Positions 47,001-57,065 of a stretch of DNA of 64,000 nt are shown in pieces. How positions within the stretch are numbered: the stretch's first letter is position 1; each line of letters starts with the position of its first letter. A model generated the notes under the pieces. It saw nothing but the letters and a program-made list of their open reading frames with translations, was not told the origin of the DNA and did not search any database. Source of the stretch: Candidatus Helarchaeota archaeon (GTDB taxonomy: Archaea > Asgardarchaeota > Lokiarchaeia > Helarchaeales > RDOG01); contig JAHPZH010000006.1 in assembly GCA_019058315.1 (NCBI GenBank), forward strand, positions 139,052 to 203,051. Reading direction: 5' to 3'. The position numbers and the translations under genes were made by a program.

Positions 47001-48728
47001 TTATTTTATTTGATCATAACACCATTTCATTTCATTAAATGCTTGCAAAAATGTAGTTGGATTTGTTATTTTCATCAATTTTTTATCAACACGTTCAAAT
47101 TTAGTTAAATCACGTTTTAACCTAGTAATATTAACGTGTGGTTTAATATCCTTGATAATTTCAATAATTTGATTAGGATCATAACTTCTTATGTTAATAC
47201 TTTGAATTATATTTCTTTTAAATCGTCTATATAATAAACTAATAGCCTTATTATATTGTCTTTTTCTTTTAAACCATTTCATTCTTTCACTAAATATGGA
47301 TTCACCCTTTGTTTTGACAATTTTAGATTTTTTAATGATTTTTGTTTTTTCAATCTTTGGTATCCATCTACTAACAAGGGCATAAAATAACAAAGGTAAT
47401 ACAGGGACTAGTAATATAAATCCAGAAGATGCATTTATAAATCGTAATATTAAACCAAAGAAGGAAGGAAAAACCTTTTGTTGCTTTGATTCATCAAAAA
47501 CAACAAAATGAGGTGTATTATTAGCCAGATTATTAAGTAAATTCATAGCAAACTTATCGTTATCATATTCTTCTGAAAAAGCAAATAAATTAGTAAAAAT
47601 TTGTGGTTGTGTGGTGATTATTATTCTCTGATTGGCACTCACGCATGAAATCCAAAAAGAACCATTAGAATCCATTATATCATGGAAATAATTCGCATTA
47701 GCATCTACCCATGATGTTGGATTAGTTTTGGCAATTATTTTTGATGTAGTAATATTAAATTGATTATTTAACATATCTAAGATTGCTGCATTAATTTCAT
47801 AGGTATTGCTAATATCGAAAGGTACTCCTGTAATATTTTCTATTGCATCAAACAAAGGATTTTTTTCTCCAGACTTTAATAAATTTTCCCAGCCGGATAT
47901 ACCAAAGTCGATACCTAAATTTAATGGAGTAGGTCTTGTAACTAATATCTTATCAACTTCATCATCTTTATCATTATAAGGATCTCCATTATAAGGATAT
48001 CTTATATCTGTTATAATCATTCCATAAGGTATCTCATTAACTAATAAATTTTCTAAAAATACTGCATTATTCGAATTATTATCGTCATATATTGCGGCAG
48101 AATAAATACCGTTCTCAATCCAATAAGAAAATTTTGGAGATTTTAGTGGTACTTCATTAAAAATAAAATTTGTTAATTTATTCGGATCTGTGAAAAAAGG
48201 ATCCTCAAGCACTTTTGATATATTAAATCCAGCCCTTGTAAAGTTTAAGAATAAATCATACATTGTTTCTTTTACAGGGTCTACAAAATAACTACTCATT
48301 AAATTATTTAATAAAATGAGTTCTGAACCAGTGCCAAAATTAGATGCTAGTAATAGTTTACCCCCATTTCCAACAAAATTGAGCAATGTTATTATTTCAA
48401 ATGGATCAAAAAATTGCACTGGTGCTATTTCAACAAGTATTGTATTCTTGCTTGGTAAAATATACAATGAATTCAATGATGATGTAATTGTTAATGGAAT
48501 ATGCCCAGATTCTGCAGCAGCTTTATAAAAAAATATTGAACTTCCTTTTAAACCATTATTAAAAATCGAATAATCATTTTCTTGTATAAAAAGATTTTCA
48601 AAAGGTGATAAAACGAAAGGTAGCAAAGAAATACCAAAAACTACAAAAAGAATAATTGTTTTACCACCTATACGACCTTCTTTTTCTTTCTTTTTTTTCT
48701 TTTCCTTTTTTTTAGTTTTCTTTTCCAT
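47001..48728 (-). CDS. DUF4350-like membrane protein
   Basis: This 575-residue protein has a very lysine-rich N-terminal tail, a transmembrane helix (about 27-45), a large extracytoplasmic region with an N-terminal GATase-like segment (NGLKGSSIFFYKAAAESG, LLNFVGNGGKLLLASNFGTG) and a second helix near residue 440, followed by a basic cytosolic tail. The layout fits DUF4350 proteins found in MoxR-DUF58-DUF4129 operons. The GATase-like fold in such proteins is generally non-catalytic. Confidence 0.72.
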   Translation of the reverse strand: MEKKTKKKEKKKKKEKEGRIGGKTIILFVVFGISLLPFVLSPFENLFIQENDYSIFNNGLKGSSIFFYKAAAESGHIPLTITSSLNSLYILPSKNTILVEIAPVQFFDPFEIITLLNFVGNGGKLLLASNFGTGSELILLNNLMSSYFVDPVKETMYDLFLNFTRAGFNISKVLEDPFFTDPNKLTNFIFNEVPLKSPKFSYWIENGIYSAAIYDDNNSNNAVFLENLLVNEIPYGMIITDIRYPYNGDPYNDKDDEVDKILVTRPTPLNLGIDFGISGWENLLKSGEKNPLFDAIENITGVPFDISNTYEINAAILDMLNNQFNITTSKIIAKTNPTSWVDANANYFHDIMDSNGSFWISCVSANQRIIITTQPQIFTNLFAFSEEYDNDKFAMNLLNNLANNTPHFVVFDESKQQKVFPSFFGLILRFINASSGFILLVPVLPLLFYALVSRWIPKIEKTKIIKKSKIVKTKGESIFSERMKWFKRKRQYNKAISLLYRRFKRNIIQSINIRSYDPNQIIEIIKDIKPHVNITRLKRDLTKFERVDKKLMKITNPTTFLQAFNEMKWCYDQIK

Positions 48729-48744
48729 TGATTAAAAACACCAA

Positions 48745-49128
48745 TTAACTCTTTGGAACTACTTCAACTCTTACAAGTTCCCCAACAATTACTTGGAATA
48801 ATTTACCAAACATTCGATTAGCCTCTGAATATGCACTAGGTGATATACTGTGACTAGAATACCTTGCTTCTTCATATAAAGTTGTAAATGGATAAACAAG
48901 GGTAGGATCTAATTTTGTATCCTTTATAATTCCCATAATAAATTCTCTAAAGGTTTGACTTTTTGTTGGAGCTTTGTTTAAATGCCCCTTAATTAATTCT
49001 ATAAAGATTTGATAGGAATATATCACAGCCTCTCTAAATCTTTTTCCGTCGATTAAGGATTTTAATTGTTTTTCTACTTTTTTAACATCAATTGCTTTTG
49101 TTTTTAATCTTCTACGAGATCTTGCCAT
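48745..49128 (-). CDS. Small protein paralogous to the cytosolic tail of the neighbouring transglutaminase (DUF4129-like)
   Basis: This 127-residue soluble protein aligns with the C-terminal tail of the 1634-residue protein upstream. KQLKSLIDGKRFREAVIYSY matches KKLKSLIDGNRYKEAIVFLY, and TFREFIMGI, LDPTLVYPFTTLYEEARYSS and SEANRMFGKL have counterparts in order. The YEEARYS motif is typical of DUF4129. It lies 27 bp downstream of that gene, 16 bp before the DUF4350-like gene. It may compete for, or share, a cytosolic partner. Confidence 0.75.
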   Translation of the reverse strand: MARSRRRLKTKAIDVKKVEKQLKSLIDGKRFREAVIYSYQIFIELIKGHLNKAPTKSQTFREFIMGIIKDTKLDPTLVYPFTTLYEEARYSSHSISPSAYSEANRMFGKLFQVIVGELVRVEVVPKS

Positions 49129-49155
49129 TTTTTATCATATCCAAATATTTTATTA

Positions 49156-52100
49156 TCATTCTATTTTAGGTATATTATTCTCCATTGGAGGTATTTCAGG
49201 CTCAGGTTCTTCTTCCTCAATTTCTATTTGTTCAAGTTCAAATGATTTTCTTATTAACTTTTCAAATAATTTATATGTATTCGTATAAATGGATTGAGTA
49301 ATTAAATGATTTGAAAAGCGAGCTTCTTCATAATTCGTGGTGAATGGATATATAAGATTAGGATCTAATTCTATTTTGGTTACTAATGAAGTCATCAATT
49401 CACGAAATGTTAAACCGGGAAGAGGTGGTTTTTTTAATTTTTCTAAAATTTTACTAAAGAAAATTTGGTAGAGAAAAACTATCGCTTCCTTATATCTATT
49501 TCCATCAATTAATGATTTTAATTTTTTTTGAAAATTACTAATCTGGATAGATTCTATAAACCTTTCAATTTGTAATTTTCGATGATACAATTTTCCAATA
49601 ATAATAACCACAACTACCACTACTGCAATTATAACGATAATCCAGACCCAATTATAATTCTCAGGTTGCGTATAACCTAATATGGTAATTTCATTGGACT
49701 CATATGCGGAACTTCCCTCAAAATACGCTTGAAATGTAAACACAGGACCAATAATAGGCATTATAAAGATAAATTCTCCACTTGAATCAGTTTTAAAATT
49801 TCCAATAGTCTGACCAAACATTTTTAATTCAACTGATCTCCCCATAATTTTTAACGAATTATTAGCATCATATGCTTTTCCAATAACTACCACAAAACTT
49901 CCTACAATTACTATTGGAGTTGGAGTCGAAAGTTTAACACGCGGGTCTGAAAAAATATTGATATTTCGTGTTAAGGATGTATTTAAATAATATCCCGAAC
50001 TATTAAAGACCACTGTAATATTATGATTACCAACTGCTGCTATTGGGATAGTACAATTAATTATAAAATAACCATTAATTCCTATTATAGGAGGGATGAT
50101 AGATAATTGGGTTGAATTCATGAAAATACTTATATAATTCTTATATCCTGGAATTTGTTGGTTTATATTATCAGTAATTCTACCACTAATAATAATAAAC
50201 TCACCCACACGGAAAGAATTGTAATTAAAACTTAATTGCTTAATAGCACTAGTGGTATTAATTGAAATAGTATTTGAAATATCTCCTTGTAAAATGAAAT
50301 AAATCGGATTTGTGATTGTTGCATTTATTATATATGTTCCTAGAATATACGAACTCGGAATTATAAAAGTTATATTGAAATGACCTGTCTCATTTGTTAT
50401 TGTTGATTGAATTGACTGATTATTAAGCAGAATTAAAATTTGCTCATTCGATATATTAAATGCCGAATCATTATGTGTAACTTGCCCAGAAATGAAAAGT
50501 GCAGTAACTCCCCTAAATACTGAGTTGGGGGTAACATTAGAAATGGAAATGTTTACCCAAATATACTTTAATGTAATAAAATTTGATATATCATCTTGCC
50601 AAATATAATATGAAGAGTTTGTTGTGGTAGCATTAATTAAATAAATACCCGGAGTTGCAGTTATTGGAATTATAAAAGTTGAGTTAAAATATCCAGTGCT
50701 ATTTGTTGTAGTATTTACAACATTCGTATTATTAAGCAGAATTTCAATTATTTCTCCGTTTGGAATTGTATTTAAGGACCCATTTATTAAAACACGTCCA
50801 GATATGAAGAGTTGCGTTTTTCCCATATAAACAGTGTTAGGAGTTACATTAGATATTGAGAAGTTCACCCAAATAGGATTGACTTGAATAATATTGGATA
50901 TATCATCCTGCCAAATATAATACGAAGAATTAGTCGTTGTAGCATTAATTATGTAAATACCAGGAGTTTGAGTTATAGGAATGATAAATGTTGAGTTGAA
51001 ATGACCAGTGCTATTTGTAGTAGTATTTACAATATTCGTATTATTGAGTAGAATAGCAATTATTTCCCCTGCTGGAATAGTATTGGAAGTACCATTAATT
51101 AAGACACGTCCAGATATAAAAATTGGATCTACACCCCTAATCACTGAGTTGGGGGTGACATTAGATATCGAGAAGTTCACCCAAGTAGGATTGACTTGAA
51201 TAATATTAGATATATCATCTTGCCAAATATAATATGAAGAGTTTGTTGTTGTAGCATTAATTATGTAAAATCCGGGAGTTTGAGTAATTGGAACGATAAA
51301 AGTTGAGTTGAAATGACCAGTGCCATTTGTAGTGGTATTTATAATATTCAAATTATTTAGTAAAATTGAAATTACCTCCCCAGCTGCAATAGTATTAGAA
51401 GTACCATTAATTAAGACACGTCCAGATATAAAAATTGGATTTATACCTCTAACTACTGAAAGGGGAGTTACATTATCAATTGAAAAGTTCAAAAAAGTTG
51501 GATATAAAGTGAGATTATTCCAATTTGTGTCATCTTTAAAAGGATAATATGTAATATTTGTGGTTGTGGCGTTTACTGTATAGAGTCCTGGAGAGACTGA
51601 TAATGGAATTATAAATGTTTTATTAAAATATCCTGTCATATTTGTGGTTGTATTTATAGATATAGGAGAATTATTAAATAGAATTGAAATTACTTCATTC
51701 GAAATATTCATTTGTCCATCTTTATGAACCACTCTTCCCGAAATAAAAACGTTTGTTACTCCTCTTCTTGGATCGAGTGGATTGACTTCGAATATGGTGA
51801 AATTAACACGAATAACTGCTGGAGGATCGGGAATTACAGAAGAATTCATAAAATAGGGAGAGGTAATTGAAGTATTAACTTTGATTGTAACATTTACACC
51901 CGCTTCATGATCTGAAGGAATAAAATATGTTATTGAGTAAAATCCATTTGCAATGGTTGTATTTGTTCCAACAAAGAATTCTCCCGATGAATTTGTCTCA
52001 TAAGCATTGACAATTTGACCCGGTAGTCCAGTTCCATTATCTAACAATAAATTCCCATAAATAGTAAAATTTTCACCAAGAGGTAATACTGAGGGATTGA

Positions 52101-54060
52101 AATTTTTTGTCAAAGAAGTGTTAGCCATTAATATTAAGTCAAATTCACTGCTATTTGATTCACTTCCTACAATAGATCCGACAGATAAATCTGGAAATGG
52201 AAATGGAAAATCAGCAAAAAATGTACCATTAAAATAAGCGTGAATATGATAAATTCCAACATCATAACTGATTGGAATAGTTCCGCTTGTATTTATTTGA
52301 AATATTCCATTAACATCTGTAATTCCAGAACCAATTAATTGGTTAGTCTCATTTATATATAATTTTATTAACCCTCCTTCAACTGTTCTGGTATTCACAT
52401 CATCTGTAAGATTACCTTTAATTGTTAAAGCAATAATATTGTTCCTAAGTAGAGATAAATTTGTATAAGAAGATGCGAGGGTTCCATTGATTTCAGTAAT
52501 ATAAACTTGAGTTGTACCTCTACAAGTAACATATATTGGAGAATTGTTAGTTATTGCTAACCATGAAGCATTAAATCTATGTGGACCAACAAGAGAACTA
52601 TCAAAAAATCGGTTTATAAATGTTGATTCATTATTATTACCAACTTGAGCAAATCCTAAATATGTATTATTAGTATAATCACTGAAATTTATATTTATAA
52701 TTGGCTCGAGAGCGGTTCTGTTGACAGGTGCGTAATTTTTTAAGAGTTGGGCTTTTAATTCAAAAAAATCTGTATTTCTATTTTGGTGGTTAACCGGAGT
52801 TACATTAGCATATAGATTTAGATCGAAATGATCAGTTTCCATTCTGTCATCATTTATTCTCATTGGAATAAGATAATTCCATAAGTATGGAACTGGGGTA
52901 GGATCAAATTGAACCCAATTCCCACCACTTGAACTATCGGGGATCCAAACTTCTGTCCAATAGTGAACGTTAAGTAATGGAAGCCAAGGTGGGGTAATTG
53001 TTAGATAACCTACAGTTCCCATGACATATCTTGTAGAAATATTTAAATATCTCAAGAACAAAGAAAATGCAGTCGCGAAATCCTCGCTATCTCCATATCC
53101 ACTTGTTAAAAATCGAATAATATCTTTATTCGTTGTATTTATAATAGGATTATAGCGGAACCTGGTTTTAAAATACTCTAAGGCTGCTAAAGTTGTATCA
53201 TAAGTATTATTTGTACTTGATATTGGGCTAATTGTTGATAAAAAATCTTGAAGATAAGTATTTATAGAAGGTATATTTGTAACTTGTAAATATTTTCCTG
53301 GAAGTGAAGCCCCTTGAGAGGGAGGAGTAGAAGCGACATTTTGCTCAATATAAGTTAAATTTGCATTAGGATTATAACTAACATTATAAATTATTTGACA
53401 GTTAGTTGGGTTTATTCCAGTATAAGTTAAATTTAAAATAGCATCTTTGTATTCATTAGTTAATAAATTCCACGTTATATTAACACTAGGAGTTATGCTA
53501 AATGCTGGTGAGGTTAAGATTAAAGGAGAATCCCAAAGAATTGGTAGGGGAATTGGTGCCCCACCTATCCCTTGTAATGCCAAGTCTATTCTAACTTGAT
53601 AAATATCAGCACCTGAAAAAGGAGTAGCATAATTTAAAGATTGAAATGTTGTATTGGTTTGGGACCAATCAGTTCCATCAAAATTATCATATGTAAAAAG
53701 TCTCCAGTAACGAGGAATAGTATCTGGAGTTACTGAAATATTGATATTAGTTCCTAAATCATCCGGTAGGAGATCTATTGATTGCATTAAATCTATTAAA
53801 AGTTGTAACAAATCCTGAGGTGATATATCCTGTTCTAGGGGTGGTATAAATGCACCAATAGGAAAATCTCCTAATCTTATTTTACTTGTGAGAGCCCCTG
53901 GATCAAAGAAAAAGGATGATGGTAAAACTGAAATCACAACTATCCCAGAAAATAAAATGATAAAGGTAAAAGCAGCAGTTGTTATCGGTTTGCGGGCATA
54001 TCTTCTAGCAGATAAATCTTCTGTTTCTCTTCTTCTATCTTGATTATTCCGAGAGGACAT
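49156..54060 (-). CDS. Giant membrane protein with transglutaminase fold, tandem Ig-like repeats and DUF4129-like tail
   Basis: This 1634-residue protein begins with a cytosolic tail and a transmembrane helix (about 28-47), then an extracellular region with a transglutaminase-like core (about 280-400). The triad positions read Ser325 (GYGDSEDFATAF, where Cys is expected), His366 (NVHYWTEVW) and Asp386 (WVQFDPTP). Beta-sandwich repeats of about 100 residues occupy about 560-1470, three of them nearly identical. A helix near 1500 leads to a cytosolic domain of DUF4129 type with the YEEARFSNH motif. It heads the operon. The catalytic Cys loss suggests a binding role or an unusual Ser nucleophile. 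Confidence 0.82.
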   Translation of the reverse strand: MSSRNNQDRRRETEDLSARRYARKPITTAAFTFIILFSGIVVISVLPSSFFFDPGALTSKIRLGDFPIGAFIPPLEQDISPQDLLQLLIDLMQSIDLLPDDLGTNINISVTPDTIPRYWRLFTYDNFDGTDWSQTNTTFQSLNYATPFSGADIYQVRIDLALQGIGGAPIPLPILWDSPLILTSPAFSITPSVNITWNLLTNEYKDAILNLTYTGINPTNCQIIYNVSYNPNANLTYIEQNVASTPPSQGASLPGKYLQVTNIPSINTYLQDFLSTISPISSTNNTYDTTLAALEYFKTRFRYNPIINTTNKDIIRFLTSGYGDSEDFATAFSLFLRYLNISTRYVMGTVGYLTITPPWLPLLNVHYWTEVWIPDSSSGGNWVQFDPTPVPYLWNYLIPMRINDDRMETDHFDLNLYANVTPVNHQNRNTDFFELKAQLLKNYAPVNRTALEPIININFSDYTNNTYLGFAQVGNNNESTFINRFFDSSLVGPHRFNASWLAITNNSPIYVTCRGTTQVYITEINGTLASSYTNLSLLRNNIIALTIKGNLTDDVNTRTVEGGLIKLYINETNQLIGSGITDVNGIFQINTSGTIPISYDVGIYHIHAYFNGTFFADFPFPFPDLSVGSIVGSESNSSEFDLILMANTSLTKNFNPSVLPLGENFTIYGNLLLDNGTGLPGQIVNAYETNSSGEFFVGTNTTIANGFYSITYFIPSDHEAGVNVTIKVNTSITSPYFMNSSVIPDPPAVIRVNFTIFEVNPLDPRRGVTNVFISGRVVHKDGQMNISNEVISILFNNSPISINTTTNMTGYFNKTFIIPLSVSPGLYTVNATTTNITYYPFKDDTNWNNLTLYPTFLNFSIDNVTPLSVVRGINPIFISGRVLINGTSNTIAAGEVISILLNNLNIINTTTNGTGHFNSTFIVPITQTPGFYIINATTTNSSYYIWQDDISNIIQVNPTWVNFSISNVTPNSVIRGVDPIFISGRVLINGTSNTIPAGEIIAILLNNTNIVNTTTNSTGHFNSTFIIPITQTPGIYIINATTTNSSYYIWQDDISNIIQVNPIWVNFSISNVTPNTVYMGKTQLFISGRVLINGSLNTIPNGEIIEILLNNTNVVNTTTNSTGYFNSTFIIPITATPGIYLINATTTNSSYYIWQDDISNFITLKYIWVNISISNVTPNSVFRGVTALFISGQVTHNDSAFNISNEQILILLNNQSIQSTITNETGHFNITFIIPSSYILGTYIINATITNPIYFILQGDISNTISINTTSAIKQLSFNYNSFRVGEFIIISGRITDNINQQIPGYKNYISIFMNSTQLSIIPPIIGINGYFIINCTIPIAAVGNHNITVVFNSSGYYLNTSLTRNINIFSDPRVKLSTPTPIVIVGSFVVVIGKAYDANNSLKIMGRSVELKMFGQTIGNFKTDSSGEFIFIMPIIGPVFTFQAYFEGSSAYESNEITILGYTQPENYNWVWIIVIIAVVVVVVIIIGKLYHRKLQIERFIESIQISNFQKKLKSLIDGNRYKEAIVFLYQIFFSKILEKLKKPPLPGLTFRELMTSLVTKIELDPNLIYPFTTNYEEARFSNHLITQSIYTNTYKLFEKLIRKSFELEQIEIEEEEPEPEIPPMENNIPKIE
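50520..51500 (-). repeat. 312-bp tandem repeats inside the transglutaminase gene
   Basis: The landmark CCAAATATAATA recurs at 50599, 50911 and 51223, exactly 312 bases apart, each followed by closely similar sequence; 312 bp equals 104 codons, one Ig-like domain. More diverged copies extend on both sides. The high DNA identity means recent duplication and a risk of copy-number collapse in assembly. Confidence 0.8.
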
Positions 54061-54401
54061 TAAAGATTCCTTACCCGCATAACTAGATGATTATGAAATT
54101 TTTAATTTTTAATTAAACAAACTTTGAATAATAAATCTTAGAATAATATTAATGAAATATCTTACATAAATTTCTTACTTATTAGGTAATACGAAGAATT
54201 TTATTAAAATTAATTTATTTTTTGTATGTTCTTTTTAAATATAATTTTAATTTTATTCAATAAATCTGAAATTACTTCTATCTTCTATAAATTAAAAAAT
54301 TCATTTTTAAGAAAAATAATCATAAATATATTTCATTTTTAATAACTAAAGAAATTTTGAAAATTATCCCTAAAATAATTAATATTGCTGTATTGGAGAA
54401 A
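54061..54401. other. AT-rich intergenic gap
   Basis: These 341 bases lie between two leftward genes and should hold the promoter of the six-gene operon near 54061. I see no open frame with recognisable residues, no RNA gene and no repeat. Confidence 0.4.
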
Positions 54402-55916
54402 CTAAAAAAATGTATATTTCAGCAAATCCAAGACCATTTTAATCCTATTCATTAAAATATTTTCATCAAATTTTGGATGAAATTTAAAATAATTTTCAAG
54501 ATTTTTCATTTGATAAGTTAAAATTGGATTAGTCTTAGATGAAATGAATTTTTTTAATTCAAGCGATTTTTTCAATATATCTCTAACCGTAAAATTTTCT
54601 GTCTCATGTGTTATTACAGAAGGATACCAAGAATCTATGTTTCTTTGGGTAGTAGAAAAAGTAAAAAAATCTTGAAATTTCTTTAATTTTAACTTAATAC
54701 CATATTTTTCCGCATTTTCAAACAATTCTAAACCTGGGAATAGGCAAAGAGGAGTTATCCATTTTGGAAGTGCTCCTAATTTAATAGTTTTTACTATTAA
54801 TTCCTTTGTTTTTTCAATATCGTCCTCTGTTTCAGAAGGTAAACCAACTAACCAGTAAGTTTTTGGTAGTATACCACTTTTTACAGAATGTTTTATTGAA
54901 TCAATAACAATAGGAATCGTGTAAGGTCGTTTCATTATCTTTAAAATCTTTTCAGAACCAGTTTCTATACCAAAATCTACATTATCAACTCCGGCTCTGG
55001 AAAGAGCTGTAAAAATCTCTTGATTTAGACTTCCAGGTAGGGCTGCAAAATTAAAATACTCTACTTTCTCATCTAGATTTTCCTTTTGCATAGCTTTTGC
55101 AATTTCTAATACATTTTTAGGTCTACAATAAATATAATCCTGTATTGAAAGCTTTTTAACATCCTTTAGAAGTATCTGAATTTGGGATATAATCCATTTA
55201 GGTGAATGAACAGCTAAATTTGTTCGATTTGATTTAAGAGAACTTGAATAAGTATTTTTATTCCCAATACAATAATAACAATTATGAATACATGGACCTC
55301 TACAAGTATTAATCATACCAATATCATATGGTGGTATTAATCGAGGTTTTACTATATTGAGCTTATATGGTGGTATATCATCAATATTTTTTAAAATTTT
55401 AGCGGGCCCTTGATCTCTAATTCTATCATTCTCATCTATTCTTAAAATTCCTCTTACTTCGGATAAATCTCTATTTTTTTCTATACTATTAATATAATCT
55501 AAAAAGGTAAGTTCTGATTCTCCAATAAAAATTGCATTAAATAATTTTCTATAATTTTCTAAAATTTCACTCGCAAAAATAGTGGCATTAACTCCTCCTA
55601 AAACAATTGGTGTATTTGGAAAAATTTCTTTTAATTTTTCAGCACATTCAATTGCTCCTTTGCTAAATTGAATCCAATTCAACTCTATTCCTATTAATTT
55701 TGGATTATAACTTTTAAATATGTTAAAAATATTATCTTCTGTAAAACCCAAAGAATATGCATAAGGAATATTGAAAATTTCAACATTAAATCCTTCTTTT
55801 TCTAAAAATGCCCCAATTGATAACATTCCATAGCCAATCATTATTGATGACATAATGGATTTCTTGGATTGCTCAGCATCTAAAATGGTTGGAGGATGAA
55901 TTAATAAAATGTCCAA
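54402..55916 (-). CDS. B12-binding radical SAM protein
   Basis: This 504-residue protein has an N-terminal cobalamin-binding-like Rossmann domain (LLIHPPTILDAEQ, GYGMLSIGAFLEKEGFNVEI, PIVLGGVNATIFA) and a radical SAM domain with the canonical cluster motif CIHNCYYC near residue 210, then FGIETGSEKILKIMKRPYT. Such proteins perform methylations or other radical reactions; the substrate is unknown. It is a single leftward gene, divergent from methionine aminopeptidase. Confidence 0.87.
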   Translation of the reverse strand: MDILLIHPPTILDAEQSKKSIMSSIMIGYGMLSIGAFLEKEGFNVEIFNIPYAYSLGFTEDNIFNIFKSYNPKLIGIELNWIQFSKGAIECAEKLKEIFPNTPIVLGGVNATIFASEILENYRKLFNAIFIGESELTFLDYINSIEKNRDLSEVRGILRIDENDRIRDQGPAKILKNIDDIPPYKLNIVKPRLIPPYDIGMINTCRGPCIHNCYYCIGNKNTYSSSLKSNRTNLAVHSPKWIISQIQILLKDVKKLSIQDYIYCRPKNVLEIAKAMQKENLDEKVEYFNFAALPGSLNQEIFTALSRAGVDNVDFGIETGSEKILKIMKRPYTIPIVIDSIKHSVKSGILPKTYWLVGLPSETEDDIEKTKELIVKTIKLGALPKWITPLCLFPGLELFENAEKYGIKLKLKKFQDFFTFSTTQRNIDSWYPSVITHETENFTVRDILKKSLELKKFISSKTNPILTYQMKNLENYFKFHPKFDENILMNRIKMVLDLLKYTFF

Positions 55917-55993
55917 ATTTGTTCAACAAAATAAATTCAATATAATATATTATTACATTATTCATACACAATTTTTTAAACTCCATTGAAAGT

Positions 55994-56001
55994 TCTTATA
56001 T
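55994..56001 (+). promoter_or_regulatory. TATA box that moves the methionine aminopeptidase start
   Basis: CTTATATT lies 37 bases before GTG 56031, with AAGGT at 56020-56024 between. The upstream in-frame TTG at 55986 precedes this box, so it should not be transcribed. The same octamer precedes the subtilase and acyl-CoA mutase genes. Confidence 0.5.
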
Positions 56002-56030
56002 TAAAAAAAATTGATTTTGAAGGTAATAAA

Positions 56031-56990
56031 GTGTCAAAAGAGAAAAAGACAACTAAAGAGGCTGAAGAAGAAAAAACACTTGAAGAACTCCAAGCTGAAA
56101 AAATAGAAAAAACACGAGAAGCTGGAAAAATAACACAAGAAGTCTATCCAAGGGCACAGAAGTTAGTAAAAATTGGTGCTAAAGTAATTGATATTTGCGA
56201 TAATATAGAACAGATGATTAAAGAAAAGGGCGGAGAATTTGGATTTCCTTGTAATGTTTCAATTAATTCTATTGCTGCACATTATTCCTCTCCACCTAAC
56301 GATGAGACTATAATAAAGGAAAATGATGTTGTTAAAGTCGATTTTGGGGTTCATAAAGATGGATATGTTTCGGATTTTGCTTTTACAGTATGTTTTAATC
56401 CAGAACTCAACTCTTTAGTCGAAGCTGCTGAAGAAGCATTAAGGACAGTTATTGAAAATGTAAAACCAGGGGCAAAAACTAATGAATTGGGTGCGCTTGC
56501 AGAACAAGCTATAAAGAAATATGGTTATCGTCCGGTTATTGATTTATCGGGACATTTACTTGAACAATGGGAATTACATGGAAAAAAGGTGATTCCTGAA
56601 ATTTCTCTGCCTACTGGAGAAGAAATTAAAGAAGGTGAAGTCTACGCCATGGAAACGTTTGCAACAACAGGTTCGGGCAGAGTTCATGATCTTCCATATT
56701 GTTACATCTATAATTTACTTCCAACCAGAGTCTATCCCAGATCTAAACCAGCTAGAAAAATAATTCGCATCATTAGAGATAAATATAAAACTTTACCTTT
56801 TGCTAAACGATGGCTCCCTAAAGATGTTGGTATGGGGTACTTGCTCGGACTTCGGGAACTTGTCAGGTTTAAAATTTTACATGAATATAAACCATTGGCT
56901 GATATAAAAGAAAGTTACATTGCACAAAGAGAATATACATTTATTGTAACTTCGGATGGTTGTGAAGTTATAAATGGAAAATTTCCATAA
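56031..56990 (+). CDS. map: Methionine aminopeptidase, type II
   Basis: This 319-residue pita-bread metallopeptidase removes the N-terminal Met. VKVDFGVHKDGYVSDFAF contains the two metal-binding Asp residues, DLSGHLLEQWELHG the metal His, and GEVYAMETFATTGSG and the late REYTFIV region the Glu ligands. A charged Lys/Glu-rich N-terminus resembles the eukaryotic type II extension but is short. GTG 56031 is chosen because a TATA box precedes it; a TTG 15 codons upstream is in frame. Confidence 0.92.
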   Translation: MSKEKKTTKEAEEEKTLEELQAEKIEKTREAGKITQEVYPRAQKLVKIGAKVIDICDNIEQMIKEKGGEFGFPCNVSINSIAAHYSSPPNDETIIKENDVVKVDFGVHKDGYVSDFAFTVCFNPELNSLVEAAEEALRTVIENVKPGAKTNELGALAEQAIKKYGYRPVIDLSGHLLEQWELHGKKVIPEISLPTGEEIKEGEVYAMETFATTGSGRVHDLPYCYIYNLLPTRVYPRSKPARKIIRIIRDKYKTLPFAKRWLPKDVGMGYLLGLRELVRFKILHEYKPLADIKESYIAQREYTFIVTSDGCEVINGKFP

Positions 56991-57065
56991 AATAAAATAA
57001 GACTGGAATAAAATATCTAAATAACTTTTAAACCACATTTTCCAAGTACAATTAGAGCTTATTTT

